A stretch of 64,000 bases of DNA from Anaerolineales bacterium (GTDB lineage: Bacteria > Chloroflexota > Anaerolineae > Anaerolineales > UBA6663), in the NCBI GenBank assembly GCA_020850595.1, contig JADZEK010000031.1, forward strand, positions 1 through 64,000, in the 5' to 3' direction. A program made the position numbers and the translations under genes. Of this stretch, positions 24,276 to 32,583 are shown one piece after another. The first letter of the stretch is position 1; each line of letters opens with the position of its first letter. The notes below the pieces were generated by a model. The model was given only the letters and a program-made list of their open reading frames with translations. It did no database searches and was not told the origin of the DNA.

Positions 24276-25013
24276 TTAATACTCAAAGAAACCGCGCCCG
24301 GTCTTCTGGCCCAGCCGCCCGGCCTGCACGTAGCGGGTGAGCAGCGGGCAGGGCCGATAGCGGTCCTCGCCAAATTCCTCGTGCAGGCCGCGCATGACGC
24401 CCAGCACCAGGTCAAGCCCCAGCCGGTCGCCCCAATCGAGCGGGCCGTAGGGGTAGTTCATGCCCAGTTTCATCGCCACATCTATCTCGCGGGCGGAGGC
24501 GACGCCCTCGGCCAGCGCTGTGGCGGCCTCGTTGACCAGGGCGCAGACCACGCGCGCCCGCACCAGGCCGGGGCCGTCGGCCACGCGGGTGGCGGTGAGG
24601 CCCAGGCCGGCCCAGAACGCTTCGGCGAGGGCCAGGGCGGCCGGCGCGGCTTGCAGCGGCGCGGCCAGCTCGACCGTGCCGCCGGGGGCCAGCGGCGGCA
24701 GCGCCCCCCACCCCACGGCGCGGGCCGGGTCGGGCAGCCAAGCGGCTGCCTCGGTGGCCGAGCAGGCCAGCGCAGAGACGCACACGGCGGGCGCAGCAGC
24801 CAGCAGGTGGAGCACGCGGCGCTTGCCGGCTTTGCTCTCGTTGTGGCATTCCACGGCCAAGTCGGCGGCGCGGGCGGCTTCGGCCAGGGCGGCGGCGGCC
24901 TGGGCGTCGGCCAGCGACTCGACCAAGAAGAGCGTGGCGGCGTGGCCGGCCGCGAGGCACAGGGTGAGCACGTTCTCCGCCAGCGGCAATTCGCCGGCGA
25001 TGACGACCTTCAT
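24276..25013 (-). CDS. 3-hydroxyacyl-CoA dehydrogenase-like protein with degenerate NAD domain
   Basis: A 245-residue relative of 3-hydroxyacyl-CoA dehydrogenases. The C-terminal substrate and dimer domain is well kept: GPGLVRARVVCALVNEAATALAEGVASAREID, then NYPYGPLDWGDRLGLD and a terminal GQKTGRGFFEY. The N-terminal Rossmann region is shortened and lacks GxGxxG (VIAGELPLAENVLTL). The HFFNP-type active-site segment is also missing, so dehydrogenase activity is doubtful. It may be a regulatory subunit or be decaying. The ATG overlaps the stop of the DsbA-like gene (ATGA). A complete homologue is encoded at 28303-29163. Confidence 0.75.
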   Translation of the reverse strand: MKVVIAGELPLAENVLTLCLAAGHAATLFLVESLADAQAAAALAEAARAADLAVECHNESKAGKRRVLHLLAAAPAVCVSALACSATEAAAWLPDPARAVGWGALPPLAPGGTVELAAPLQAAPAALALAEAFWAGLGLTATRVADGPGLVRARVVCALVNEAATALAEGVASAREIDVAMKLGMNYPYGPLDWGDRLGLDLVLGVMRGLHEEFGEDRYRPCPLLTRYVQAGRLGQKTGRGFFEY

Positions 25014-25639
25014 ATGGTCAGGCCTTCGGCCTGGCAGCGGTCCACGGCCTGTTCTAGCACGCTGAGGGGCTGCGCGCCGGAGACGAGGTAGCGCTCGCCG
25101 AGGATGAAGGCGGGCACGCCGCTGAGGCCGTTGGCGTTGGCCCAGGCCTCGTCGTCTTTCACGGCGGCGTTGAGGTTCGGGTCGTCCAGCGCGGCGCGGA
25201 AGGCGGCTTCGTCTAGCCCGACGCCGCGCGCGAGGTCGGCCAGCACATCCACGGCGCTGATGTCGCGGAGTTCCTGCCAGTGGGCGCGGAAGACGGCGCG
25301 GTGGAAGGCTTCGCCCTGCGCGGCACTCTGGCTGAGCACATATTTGGTGGCGATGTGGGCCAGCCGCGTGGGCGTGAGTGAGCCGTCTTCGGGCCGGTTC
25401 AACTCCAGCCCAAAGCGTTCGAGGGCGAGGCGCTGCACGCGCGGCCAGCCATCGCGCACGTGCCGGCGGAAGGCGGCCTCCTGCGCGGGCGGGAGCGGCG
25501 GCGTGCCGGCCGGGCGCAGTTCGTAGGCGCGGATTTCTAGTTCAACATTGCGCGAGACTTGCAGTTGGGCCAGGGCGGCTTCGCCCATGGCGCACCAGGG
25601 GCAGACATAGTCGCTGAAACGCATAACGGCAACGGTCAT
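25010..25639 (-). CDS. DsbA-family thioredoxin-like oxidoreductase (FrnE-like)
   Basis: A 209-residue cytoplasmic thioredoxin-fold protein with a DsbA-type helical insertion. The redox motif CPWC is at residues 13-16 (FSDYVCPWCAMG), and the cis-proline region near the C-terminus is LSGVPAFILG. No signal peptide is present, so it acts in the cytoplasm like FrnE and 2-hydroxychromene-2-carboxylate isomerase relatives. The two-cysteine site argues for thiol-disulfide exchange rather than isomerase activity. It heads the run dehydrogenase-like, flavin reductase, DUF1801. Confidence 0.85.
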   Translation of the reverse strand: MTVAVMRFSDYVCPWCAMGEAALAQLQVSRNVELEIRAYELRPAGTPPLPPAQEAAFRRHVRDGWPRVQRLALERFGLELNRPEDGSLTPTRLAHIATKYVLSQSAAQGEAFHRAVFRAHWQELRDISAVDVLADLARGVGLDEAAFRAALDDPNLNAAVKDDEAWANANGLSGVPAFILGERYLVSGAQPLSVLEQAVDRCQAEGLTI

Positions 25640-25693
25640 AGGGCCATCGTAAACGGAAGGCGGCGGCTGGTCAACTGGACGTGCGGGCAGGCG

Positions 25694-27709
25694 CTAAGGG
25701 GCGGCATTCACGCGCCACAGGGTGACGGTGGCGTTGCGCGAGCCGCCGCCGACGAAGTAGACGGGAACGTTGAGCGCGGCCACGGCGGTGACGCCATAGG
25801 CGGCGCGCACGGCGGCCAGCGGGGCGTCTAGCTCGGCGCTGTCCATGAGCAGATACAGCGGGCGGCCCTGGGCGCGCAGGGCGGCGGCGAAGGTGAGCCA
25901 CTGGGCCTCGGTCCAACTGGCGCCGGGCTGAAGCTGGTGGCCGGGGCGCACGGCCGGCCGGCCGCCGTAAAGCTCAACGGCGCCGCTGTTGAGCGAGGCG
26001 GCAATGACGGCGTTGGGTTCGGTGAGGGCGGCCAGGTGTTCCAGGCCGGCGCGCTGCTCGGGGCGCAGATAGCCGAAGGTGTAGTAGCCGCTATCCCAAC
26101 TTTGCAGCAGGCGCAAGCGCCAGCCCGCGCCGAGGAGCGCGACGAGGACGACGGTCACGCGCACGACGGTCCAGGCCGCGCCGCGCCGCCGCCAGAGCCA
26201 GACGACGGCGACCACCGCGCCCAGCCCGGCCAGCGCGGCCAGCGGGGCGTAGAGCGCCAGCAGGTCGCGCAAGCGCACGAACGGATACCAGATGTGAAAG
26301 GCGAAGAGCGGCCCATAGGCGGCGGCCAGCGCGCCGAGCGCGAGGCGGTGGCGGCGATAGGCGCAGGCCGCGCCGAGGAGGGCGAACGGCCACAGCCAGC
26401 CGAACTCGCCGGGGGCGAGGAACTCGGGCGCGAGGCGGCGGAGGGCCTCGGGCAGGGCCTGCCAGGAGAAAAGGGCCAACTCGCCAGTGCCGAAACGGAA
26501 GGGCGAGCCGTAGAGGTTGACGCGATAGAGTACATCCGGCAAGGCGACGAGGGCGGCGGCAGCGGCGAACGGGATGAGGAAGGCCAACCGGGGACGCGGC
26601 CGCCGGAGGCCTAGCCACGCCGCCAGCGCCAGCCCGGGCATTATCAGCACCTGGGTATAGCGCACGGCATAGGCCGCGCCTACGGCCGCGCCTGCCAGCG
26701 CGCCCCAGGCGGCGAGGCGGCCGAGCAAGGCAGCTGGCCCGCGCCGCGCGGCGGCCAGCGTGGCGACGACGGCCAGCGCGGTGAAGACCAGCGCCGCGCC
26801 GTCGGCCAACGGGATGGAGAGGCGCAGGAACATCTCGGCGGAGGTCGCGAGGGCGAAGACGGCCAAGGCAGCGGCGGCGCGAGACAGTTGTTTCGAGCCG
26901 GGCGGCAGCAATTGACAGGCCAGCGCCCAGGTGAGCGTGGCCGCAGCGAGCGCGACCGGGACGCTGGAGTACAGCAGGGCCGGCTCGCCAAACAAGCGAT
27001 AGGCGGCGGCCAGCAGGACGGAGTAGCCGGGCGGCCAGACGGTGGGCGCGAGGCCGTGGGCGTTGGGGAGGACGTAGCCGACGTGCGTGGCGGGCAGGGT
27101 GGGCAGACCCAACTGCTCGGCCAACACTGCTAGTGGGAAGCTGTGGCGCAGTGTGCCGTGCTGAACAAGGTCAACTGCCATTTGCACATAGGCGTATGGG
27201 TCGCTGCCGGTGACGCCGGCCGGGGCGAGCCGCCAGAGCTGTCCCGCCCATCCCCATAGGGCCAGCGCACCGGCTCCGAGCGCCGCCGCCGGCAGAAGAT
27301 GCACGCCACGCAGCAGGATGAAGGTAATCCACGCGGCCGCCAGCCCGACGGCGCCGGTGTAGCCGAGGCTCGGCGGCACTTCACGGTGGAGGCCGTAGAT
27401 AAAGAACAGCCGGACGACCACAACCAGATAGAGGCCAAAGAGTGGCGCGAGCGCTTCGGCGCCGCGCGCGGGCCAGCCGCGCCGCCACACCAGCAGCGCC
27501 AGGCCGGCCCCGACCCACAGGGCGGGGATGGCCCAGAACGGCCAATGCGCCAGCCGCGCCATGGCGGCCAACGCAAGCGCGTGGAAGGCCAGCAGCGCGG
27601 TGTTGGGGAGACCGGTGAGGCGCAGGGCGCCCGGCTCCAGCGCCAGGACGCGCAGGTGGGCGGCCAGCACGCGGCGGGCGGCTAGGGGCGCGCGGGCCAC
27701 GTTTGCCAC
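25694..27709 (-). CDS. Large membrane glycosyltransferase-like protein (GT-C type)
   Basis: A 671-residue integral membrane protein with about 12-13 hydrophobic segments and a soluble C-terminal domain from about residue 530. The first extracytoplasmic loop carries GSDPYAYVQMAVDLVQHG, equivalent to the acidic loop motif of lipid-linked-sugar transferases of the PMT/GT39/GT83 group. VWPPGYSVLLAAAYRLFGEP is the usual P-P-x-Y/G-Y-P-like region. The C-terminal domain (PNAVIAASLNSGAVELYGG) resembles the periplasmic part of such enzymes. Substrate is unknown. The first 28 bases overlap the end of the HIT gene. A second, unrelated-looking GT39-like gene is at 53404. Confidence 0.72.
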   Translation of the reverse strand: MANVARAPLAARRVLAAHLRVLALEPGALRLTGLPNTALLAFHALALAAMARLAHWPFWAIPALWVGAGLALLVWRRGWPARGAEALAPLFGLYLVVVVRLFFIYGLHREVPPSLGYTGAVGLAAAWITFILLRGVHLLPAAALGAGALALWGWAGQLWRLAPAGVTGSDPYAYVQMAVDLVQHGTLRHSFPLAVLAEQLGLPTLPATHVGYVLPNAHGLAPTVWPPGYSVLLAAAYRLFGEPALLYSSVPVALAAATLTWALACQLLPPGSKQLSRAAAALAVFALATSAEMFLRLSIPLADGAALVFTALAVVATLAAARRGPAALLGRLAAWGALAGAAVGAAYAVRYTQVLIMPGLALAAWLGLRRPRPRLAFLIPFAAAAALVALPDVLYRVNLYGSPFRFGTGELALFSWQALPEALRRLAPEFLAPGEFGWLWPFALLGAACAYRRHRLALGALAAAYGPLFAFHIWYPFVRLRDLLALYAPLAALAGLGAVVAVVWLWRRRGAAWTVVRVTVVLVALLGAGWRLRLLQSWDSGYYTFGYLRPEQRAGLEHLAALTEPNAVIAASLNSGAVELYGGRPAVRPGHQLQPGASWTEAQWLTFAAALRAQGRPLYLLMDSAELDAPLAAVRAAYGVTAVAALNVPVYFVGGGSRNATVTLWRVNAAP

Positions 27710-28269
27710 AGGCCGACGGTGTGGGCCACCATGCCGGGGCCACCGCGCAGCAGTTCGCCGGCGCTGGGGTCGAACTCGGCGGGGGTCTGGGCGACGATTT
27801 GAGTGCGGATGGTGTAGAGCAGGCGGCCGTAGTCGGCGTCGCGGGCGAGTAGGTAGCGGGCCTCGGGCGTCTCGAGCGCCACATACGCGCCGCGGCGCTC
27901 ACACTCACGACGCACGGCTTCCCACGAGTCCACCCGGCGCACGCTGCCGGCCGCCACCCACTCGGGCGGCACGCGCGCGGCAAAGGGCACGCCGTGTAGG
28001 TGGGCATGCGGCACTTCTTGGCGAGCCGCGCCGTTCTCCAGGAAGGTGGCGGAACCAAACACATCGAAGAGGAAGCGGCGCACGAGGGCCTGCGCGGCCT
28101 CAAACTCGGCGGCCCAGGCCTCGGGCGCGTGCATGTGGCTGGCGTAGTGGTCGTTGGTGACCAGGAGCACATGGCCGGCCGTGCGCGGGTAGGCGTCGGC
28201 CAGCACGCTGTAGTGCAGGCTGGACCAAAGCACCAGGGCAGGGTCGCGGTCGCAGAAGGGGCAAGGCAT
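27682..28269 (-). CDS. HIT-family nucleotide hydrolase/transferase
   Basis: A 195-residue HIT-superfamily protein. The histidine triad is PHAHLHGVPF (H-x-H-x-H), and AYPRTAGHVLLVTNDHYASHMH upstream is the standard beta-strand region of the fold. CPFC at residues 3-6 suggests a zinc site, as in Fhit/GalT-related members. The C-terminal 80 residues are longer than simple HIT proteins, so it may be an AP4A-phosphorylase-like or GalT-like member. It is downstream of the 3-hydroxyacyl-CoA dehydrogenase gene by 33 bases. Confidence 0.82.
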   Translation of the reverse strand: MPCPFCDRDPALVLWSSLHYSVLADAYPRTAGHVLLVTNDHYASHMHAPEAWAAEFEAAQALVRRFLFDVFGSATFLENGAARQEVPHAHLHGVPFAARVPPEWVAAGSVRRVDSWEAVRRECERRGAYVALETPEARYLLARDADYGRLLYTIRTQIVAQTPAEFDPSAGELLRGGPGMVAHTVGLWQTWPARP

Positions 28270-28302
28270 TAGGGATTTCTGATTACGGCACCCTACGGGT
28301 GC

Positions 28303-29163
28303 TTAAGGATACTCGTAAAAGCCGCGCTTGGTTTTACGGCCGAGGAGGCCGGCTTCCACGCGGCGCTGCTGGAGGGGGTGCGGGCGGTAGCGCGGGTCTT
28401 CAAAGTAGGCGTGGTAGATGGACTGGGTGACGGCGAAGTTCACGTCTAGGCCGATCAGGTCGAGCAGTTCGAACGGCCCCATCTTGAAGCCGAGCGAGCG
28501 CAGCAGGGCGTCTATGGTGGCGGGGTCGGCGGCCTGCTCGCCCAGGAGACGCAGGGCTTCACCGGAGTAGGGGCGGGCCACGCGGTTGGCGATGAAGCCG
28601 GGCACGTCCTGACAGACCACGGGGGTCTTGCCGAGGGCGCGCGCGAAGGCCACGCCCGCGGCCAGCGTTTCGGGGGCGGTGCGCTCGCCGCGCACGACCT
28701 CGACCAGGGCCATGAGGTGCGGCGGGTTGAAGAAGTGCAGGCCGAGCACCTGCGCGGGCCGCTGCACGGCGGCGGCGAGGCGCGTGATGGAGAGCGAGGA
28801 GGTGTTGCTGGCGAGCAGCGCGCCGGGCGGCAGGAGGGCATCGAGGCGGGCGAACAGGTCGCGCTTGAGGGCTTCGTCTTCGGGCACGGCTTCGAGGGCG
28901 AGATCGGCGGCGGCGCAGTCGGCCAGGTCGGCGGTGGGGCGCAGGCGGGCCAGGGCGGACTGGGCGGCGTCGGGCGCGGTCTTGCCGAGGGTGACGCCCT
29001 TCTGGAGCGAGGCGCGCACGCGGTCGAGGCCGGCGGCGGCGAACGCTTCGGTCACGTCGTAGAGCACGGTGGCGAAGCCGCGCAGGGCGCACACCTGGGC
29101 GATGCCGCCGCCCATGGTGCCCGCGCCGAGGACGGCCACGGTGCGAATGGGGGGAGTGGTCAT
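28303..29163 (-). CDS. 3-hydroxybutyryl-/3-hydroxyacyl-CoA dehydrogenase
   Basis: NAD-dependent 3-hydroxyacyl-CoA dehydrogenase of 286 residues, the usual length for the Hbd/PaaH group. It has the Rossmann motif GAGTMGGGIA, the SNTSSLSIT region and the catalytic His in LGLHFFNPPHLM with its Glu partner in the C-terminal domain. GPFELLDLIGLDVN and GLLGRKTKRGFYEYP complete the family signature. It oxidises 3-hydroxyacyl-CoA in butyrate, beta-oxidation or phenylacetate routes. The start overlaps the ung stop (ATGA). A PaaG-like isomerase lies about 0.9 kb away on the same strand. Confidence 0.9.
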   Translation of the reverse strand: MTTPPIRTVAVLGAGTMGGGIAQVCALRGFATVLYDVTEAFAAAGLDRVRASLQKGVTLGKTAPDAAQSALARLRPTADLADCAAADLALEAVPEDEALKRDLFARLDALLPPGALLASNTSSLSITRLAAAVQRPAQVLGLHFFNPPHLMALVEVVRGERTAPETLAAGVAFARALGKTPVVCQDVPGFIANRVARPYSGEALRLLGEQAADPATIDALLRSLGFKMGPFELLDLIGLDVNFAVTQSIYHAYFEDPRYRPHPLQQRRVEAGLLGRKTKRGFYEYP

Positions 29164-29843
29164 GCTTCACCTCCGGGCAAGCGCCAGTCAAGCGCGGCCT
29201 CGCCGTGGGCGATTAGGGCGGCGTTGATCTGGGAGAAGGGATGACTGCCGAAGAAGCCCTGGTGGGCCGAGAGCGGCGAGGGGTGCGCGGAGGCGATGAC
29301 GGTGTGGCGCGCGGGGTCGAGCAGGGCGGCTTTGCGGCGGGCGTAGGCGCCCCACAGCACGAAGACCACCGGTTGGGCGCGGGCGGCCAGGGCGCGCAGC
29401 ACGGCGTCGGTGAACTGCTCCCAGCCGCGGCCGTGGTGCGAGTTGGCGTGGTGGGCGCGCACGGTGAGCACGGCGTTGAGGAGCAGCACGCCCTGCGCGG
29501 CCCAGGGCGCCAGATAGCCCGTGCGCGGCAGGGGCAGGCCCAGGTCGCTGTGGAGTTCCTTGAATATGTTGCGCAGCGAGGGGGGCGGCGCGACGCCGGG
29601 CGGCACGGAGAAGGCCAGCCCGTGCGCCTGGCCGTCGGCGTGGTAGGGGTCCTGGCCGAGAAGGAGGACTTTGGTGTCGGCGTAGGCGGTGAGGGCGAGG
29701 GCGGAGAAGACTTCATCGTCGGGCGGGAAGACGGTGTGGGCGGCGCGCTCGGCGGCGACGAAGGCCAGGAGCTTGGGCCAGTAGGCTTGCCGGGTTTCGG
29801 CGGCGAGTTGGTCGCGCCAGCCGGGCGGGATCGGAGGGGTCAT
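29160..29843 (-). CDS. ung: Uracil-DNA glycosylase, family 1
   Basis: Removes uracil from DNA as the first step of base excision repair. The 227-residue protein has the water-activating loop LLLGQDPYHADGQAHGLAFSVP, the Leu intercalation loop HPSPLSAHQGFFGSHPF and the NAVLTVRAHHANSHHGRGWEQFT region, all typical of family 1 enzymes. The ATG at 29843 matches family length, and the longer ORF start would begin inside the intergenic repeat. A CACGAAT repeat ends 23 bases upstream. It is the first gene of a unit continuing into the 3-hydroxyacyl-CoA dehydrogenase. Confidence 0.93.
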   Translation of the reverse strand: MTPPIPPGWRDQLAAETRQAYWPKLLAFVAAERAAHTVFPPDDEVFSALALTAYADTKVLLLGQDPYHADGQAHGLAFSVPPGVAPPPSLRNIFKELHSDLGLPLPRTGYLAPWAAQGVLLLNAVLTVRAHHANSHHGRGWEQFTDAVLRALAARAQPVVFVLWGAYARRKAALLDPARHTVIASAHPSPLSAHQGFFGSHPFSQINAALIAHGEAALDWRLPGGEA

Positions 29844-29866
29844 AGGGTTGGGTCTGTCAGGCGAAA

Positions 29867-29902
29867 GGCATTTGCCACGAATTATCACGAATTACACGAA
29901 TG
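29867..29902 (+). repeat. CACGAAT dispersed repeat, copy D
   Basis: GGCATTTGCCACGAAT, TATCACGAAT, TACACGAATG: three clean units. The T-tract side faces the ung start 23 bases away, as for copies A and B. Confidence 0.87.
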
Positions 29903-29952
29903 AAAATCGGCTTCGCAATATGGCCATCCCCGCCGCCGCGCTTCCCAACGTT

Positions 29953-29974
29953 GGGGCGTAGCGTGCTACGCCCC
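29953..29974. repeat. REP-like palindrome
   Basis: GGGGCGTAGC and GCTACGCCCC are separated by GT, giving a perfect 10-bp stem. A near-identical palindrome occurs at 46443-46464, so this is a dispersed palindromic repeat. It lacks a T-run and sits about 80 bases past the stop of the PaaG-like gene. Confidence 0.75.
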
Positions 29975-30055
29975 GCGCTCGCTACTGACCGGATCACCTA
30001 TTTCAACTGGGCGTCCGATCGAGGGCCAGGGTATCCCGCGGGCGGGTCGCCGCCG

Positions 30056-30841
30056 TTATTCGCCCCTGAAGGCGGGGGGGCGCTTGGCGAGGAAGGCGGC
30101 TACGCCTTCGTGGTAGTCGGCGGTGCGGCCGGCGATTTCTTGCAGTTGGGCTTCGTAGGCCAGGGCTTCGTCCAGGGTGAGGTGGGCGGCCTGGTTGAAG
30201 GCGCGCTTGGTGAGGCCGAGGGCTTTGGTGGGCGCGGCGGCCAGTTGTTCGGCCACGGCGCGCACGGCGGCGGCCAGTTCTTCGGCGGGGTAGACGCCGT
30301 TGACGAGGCCCCAGGCCAAGGCTCGCTCGGCGGTGAGTGGGGCGTTGGTGGCGGCCAACTCGAAGGCGCGGGCGGGGCCGATAAGGCGCGGGAGGAAGAA
30401 GCTCGTGCCTGAATCGGGGGCGAGGCCGATGCCGCTGAAGGCCAGGCGGAGTTTGGCGCCGGCGGCGGCGTAGCGCAGGTCGCAGGCGAGGGCGAGGCCC
30501 AGGCCAGCGCCCGCGGCGGGGCCGTTGATTTGAGCGATGACGGGCTTTTCTAGGGCGCGCAGGCGGCTGATGAGCGGGTTGTAGGTGCGCTCCAAATGGG
30601 CGCGAAATGAGCCGGCGGCGGCGCGGGCGCGCAGGGCCTGGAGGTCTTGCCCGGCACAGAAGCCTTTGCCCGCGCCGGTGAGGACGAGGCATCGCACGGC
30701 GGGGTCGCGCTCGGCGGTTTTCACCGCAGTTAGGGCTTCGGCCGCCATTTCGTCGTTGAAGGCGTTGAGGACTTCGGGCCGGTTGAGCGTGAGGGTGGCC
30801 ACGCCGCCGGTGAGGTCGTAGAGGAGGGTGGTATAGGTCAT
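30056..30841 (-). CDS. Enoyl-CoA hydratase/isomerase, PaaG-like
   Basis: Crotonase-fold protein of 261 residues. The oxyanion loops are KGFCAGQDLQAL and NGPAAGAGLGLALACD. The active-site stretch IGLAPDSGTSFFLPRLIG has Asp rather than Glu, as in PaaG (1,2-epoxyphenylacetyl-CoA isomerase) and unlike ordinary hydratases. The C-terminus ends EGVAAFLAKRPPAFRG. GGGAG lies seven bases before the ATG. It is single-standing but lies in the region with the Hbd/PaaH-type gene. Phenylacetate-pathway isomerase is the best call; a Delta3,Delta2-enoyl-CoA isomerase is the alternative. Confidence 0.83.
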   Translation of the reverse strand: MTYTTLLYDLTGGVATLTLNRPEVLNAFNDEMAAEALTAVKTAERDPAVRCLVLTGAGKGFCAGQDLQALRARAAAGSFRAHLERTYNPLISRLRALEKPVIAQINGPAAGAGLGLALACDLRYAAAGAKLRLAFSGIGLAPDSGTSFFLPRLIGPARAFELAATNAPLTAERALAWGLVNGVYPAEELAAAVRAVAEQLAAAPTKALGLTKRAFNQAAHLTLDEALAYEAQLQEIAGRTADYHEGVAAFLAKRPPAFRGE

Positions 30842-30876
30842 GGCAAGGTCTCCCGGCCGAGGCTATCTTTGAAAAT

Positions 30877-30996
30877 GCTCTAATGCGCTCGCGACCGGCG
30901 TGGCGGCGAGGGGCGGGCGGTGGCGCGCTAAAGCGCACTGGAGCGGGCGAGGTTGACGGTTAAAGGCATGGGGTCAGCATGACGGTTGGATGCGGA
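30877..30996 (+). repeat. GCTCTAATCCGC dispersed repeat, copy 1
   Basis: GCTCTAATGCGC is followed by GCGACCGG, GGCGAGGGGCG, GGTGGCGCGCTAA and, further on, GGTCAGCATGACGGTTGG. These blocks appear in the same order at 58298-58448, and the first ones at 41061-41120. It fills the gap between two minus-strand genes. Confidence 0.7.
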
Positions 30997-31014
30997 TGAG
31001 GCTTCTCGCTCCAG

Positions 31015-31914
31015 TCAATCGGCGGTGGGCTTCGGCGCGCCAAGTCGCTGGGCTTCTTCTTCTACAAGCTCGAGCGTGCCCTGGATGGTTGGGTCGCGCG
31101 GCACGGTCGGGTCACAAGGGATGAGGCGGCCGCTATAGGCATTGAGCGCGCCGGCGTCGTCCACGTCCAGGTCGAGCCGGCCGAGCCATTGGCCGAAGCA
31201 GCCCGCCTGCACGATCACGGTCTGGAGGGAGCGCTGCGGCTGGTGCAGCTCGGTGTGGGTATGCGCGCCAACGATCACAGGCAGGTCGGGGAAGGCGGCG
31301 GCCACGTCGTCGTCGTGCCAGGCGCCGGGCGGCTCGGAGGCCGCGCCGAAGGGCGTGCGGGTCAGGCCGAGGTGCGAGAGCAGGATGACCAGCCGCGCCC
31401 CCTGCCCGCGCAGTTGGCCCAGCTCGCGGCGCAGCACGGCGGCCGGGTCGAGCAGGCCATAGCCGGCGGGGCCGTAGACCGCGGGATAGGCTTGCGTCAG
31501 GCCGAGGACGCCGATGGAGAAACCGTCCAGGTCGAGGCGGGTGGAGGCTAACAGCCCGGGCACGGCGGGCTGCGACGAGTCGGCTCCGTCTACCAGATTG
31601 GCGGCCAGGACGGGGAACGCGGCGGACTGGACGAGGCGGGCGAGGGCGGGGCGGCCCCAAGACAATTCGGCGTTGCCGAGCACGGCGGCCTGCACGCCCA
31701 TGGCGGCCAGCAGGCTGTAGTTGGCGCGGCCGTGCGTGGCAGCGCTGGCCCACTGCCGCCGGTCGGAGGAGTCGCCGGCGTCGAGCAGCAGCACGCGGCG
31801 CCCGGCGGCCTGGGCGCGCTCGCGCTCCCGGCGGGTGAGGGTGAACAGGCGCGGGAGCTGGTCGAGGTGGGCGTGCAGGTCGTTGAGGTGGAGGATCGTC
31901 AGCGGCGTGGGCAT
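31015..31914 (-). CDS. 5'-nucleotidase-like metallophosphatase with altered active site
   Basis: Calcineurin-like metallophosphatase domain of about 299 residues, without signal peptide or the C-terminal 5'-nucleotidase domain. The first metal motif is LHLNDLHAHLDQ, the second VLLLDAGDSSDR, then LLSHLGLTR and VGAHTHTEL. The third motif, normally GNHE, reads GNAELSWG, so the catalytic His is replaced by Ala. Metal binding may persist with reduced or changed activity. The ATG at 31914 was preferred because the domain begins two residues later. It appears to be transcribed alone or with the upstream 102-residue gene. Confidence 0.8.
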   Translation of the reverse strand: MPTPLTILHLNDLHAHLDQLPRLFTLTRRERERAQAAGRRVLLLDAGDSSDRRQWASAATHGRANYSLLAAMGVQAAVLGNAELSWGRPALARLVQSAAFPVLAANLVDGADSSQPAVPGLLASTRLDLDGFSIGVLGLTQAYPAVYGPAGYGLLDPAAVLRRELGQLRGQGARLVILLSHLGLTRTPFGAASEPPGAWHDDDVAAAFPDLPVIVGAHTHTELHQPQRSLQTVIVQAGCFGQWLGRLDLDVDDAGALNAYSGRLIPCDPTVPRDPTIQGTLELVEEEAQRLGAPKPTAD

Positions 31915-31998
31915 GGCGTTAAACGAACTGAGCCGCCTACACCGCGCAACGTGGCGCACGGTCGGGGCGGCCCAGCCAGGCTGTCACGGGCGGCTCGG

Positions 31999-32307
31999 TC
32001 AGTTGATGCGCAGGTAGAGCAGGAGCATGTGGCCTTCGGGCACTTCGACGTAGCGCGCGGCCAGGACTTCGGCTTCCTGGCGCTCGCCCTGTTCGTCGCG
32101 GTACTCGAGGAAGACGGGGCGATGCTCGTCCCAGGCCTTCCAGCAGCGCTCGACCATGGACGGGCCGTTGAAGGTGCGCAGGCGGGTGAGCACGAGGGTG
32201 GGCAGCGCGGGGCCTTCGGCCAGCGACGGCAGCCAGGTTTCGGGCGTCTGCTCGAAGACGGGCGTCGGGCCTTCAATGATCGTGATTTTCTCGGCTTCCT
32301 TATCCAT
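31999..32307 (-). CDS. Small conserved-looking protein, unknown function
   Basis: A 102-residue acidic protein starting MDKEAEKITIIEGPTPVFEQ at an ATG with GGGGAG five bases upstream. It has no membrane segment or cysteine motif. The C-terminal half, HRPVFLEYRDEQGERQEAEVLAARYVEVPEGHMLLLYLRI, reads as a compact beta-rich domain. The ORF-track entry extends 58 codons upstream through a low-quality region and was trimmed. No family is recognised. Confidence 0.62.
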   Translation of the reverse strand: MDKEAEKITIIEGPTPVFEQTPETWLPSLAEGPALPTLVLTRLRTFNGPSMVERCWKAWDEHRPVFLEYRDEQGERQEAEVLAARYVEVPEGHMLLLYLRIN

Positions 32308-32523
32308 GCAGGCTCCCCGGCGCGAGCGGCAACAATGACGAAGTGGTGCACGGGATGGGGGTAAAGCTCGCGCGGAGCTAATGATACCACGAGTCGAAAT
32401 TGCTCGAACAGGTGTTTGAGTAAAGAAGACCTTAAAAGTTCGGGCCAGGCTGACAGCCGCGCGGCGCTGGCTGACGCGCACGGCGGCCGGGCTGACGTTT
32501 GGCCCGCAAAGGCCGCACCGGGC

Positions 32524-32551
32524 TTGAAATACGCGAAACTAGGTATAAAAT
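32524..32551 (+). promoter_or_regulatory. Promoter of the 138-residue protein gene
   Basis: TTGAAA and TAAAAT are separated by 16 bases in a locally A/T-rich stretch, with TATAAA overlapping the -10. The start codon is 32 bases downstream. Confidence 0.5.
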
Positions 32552-32583
32552 ATCTGTAATTCGCCCACCTAAGGAGAAGCGCC

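Noticed and set aside
24276-25013. Frameshift of the 3-hydroxyacyl-CoA dehydrogenase
   Set aside because: No alternative frame upstream restores a Rossmann motif, because the DsbA-like gene begins directly before it.
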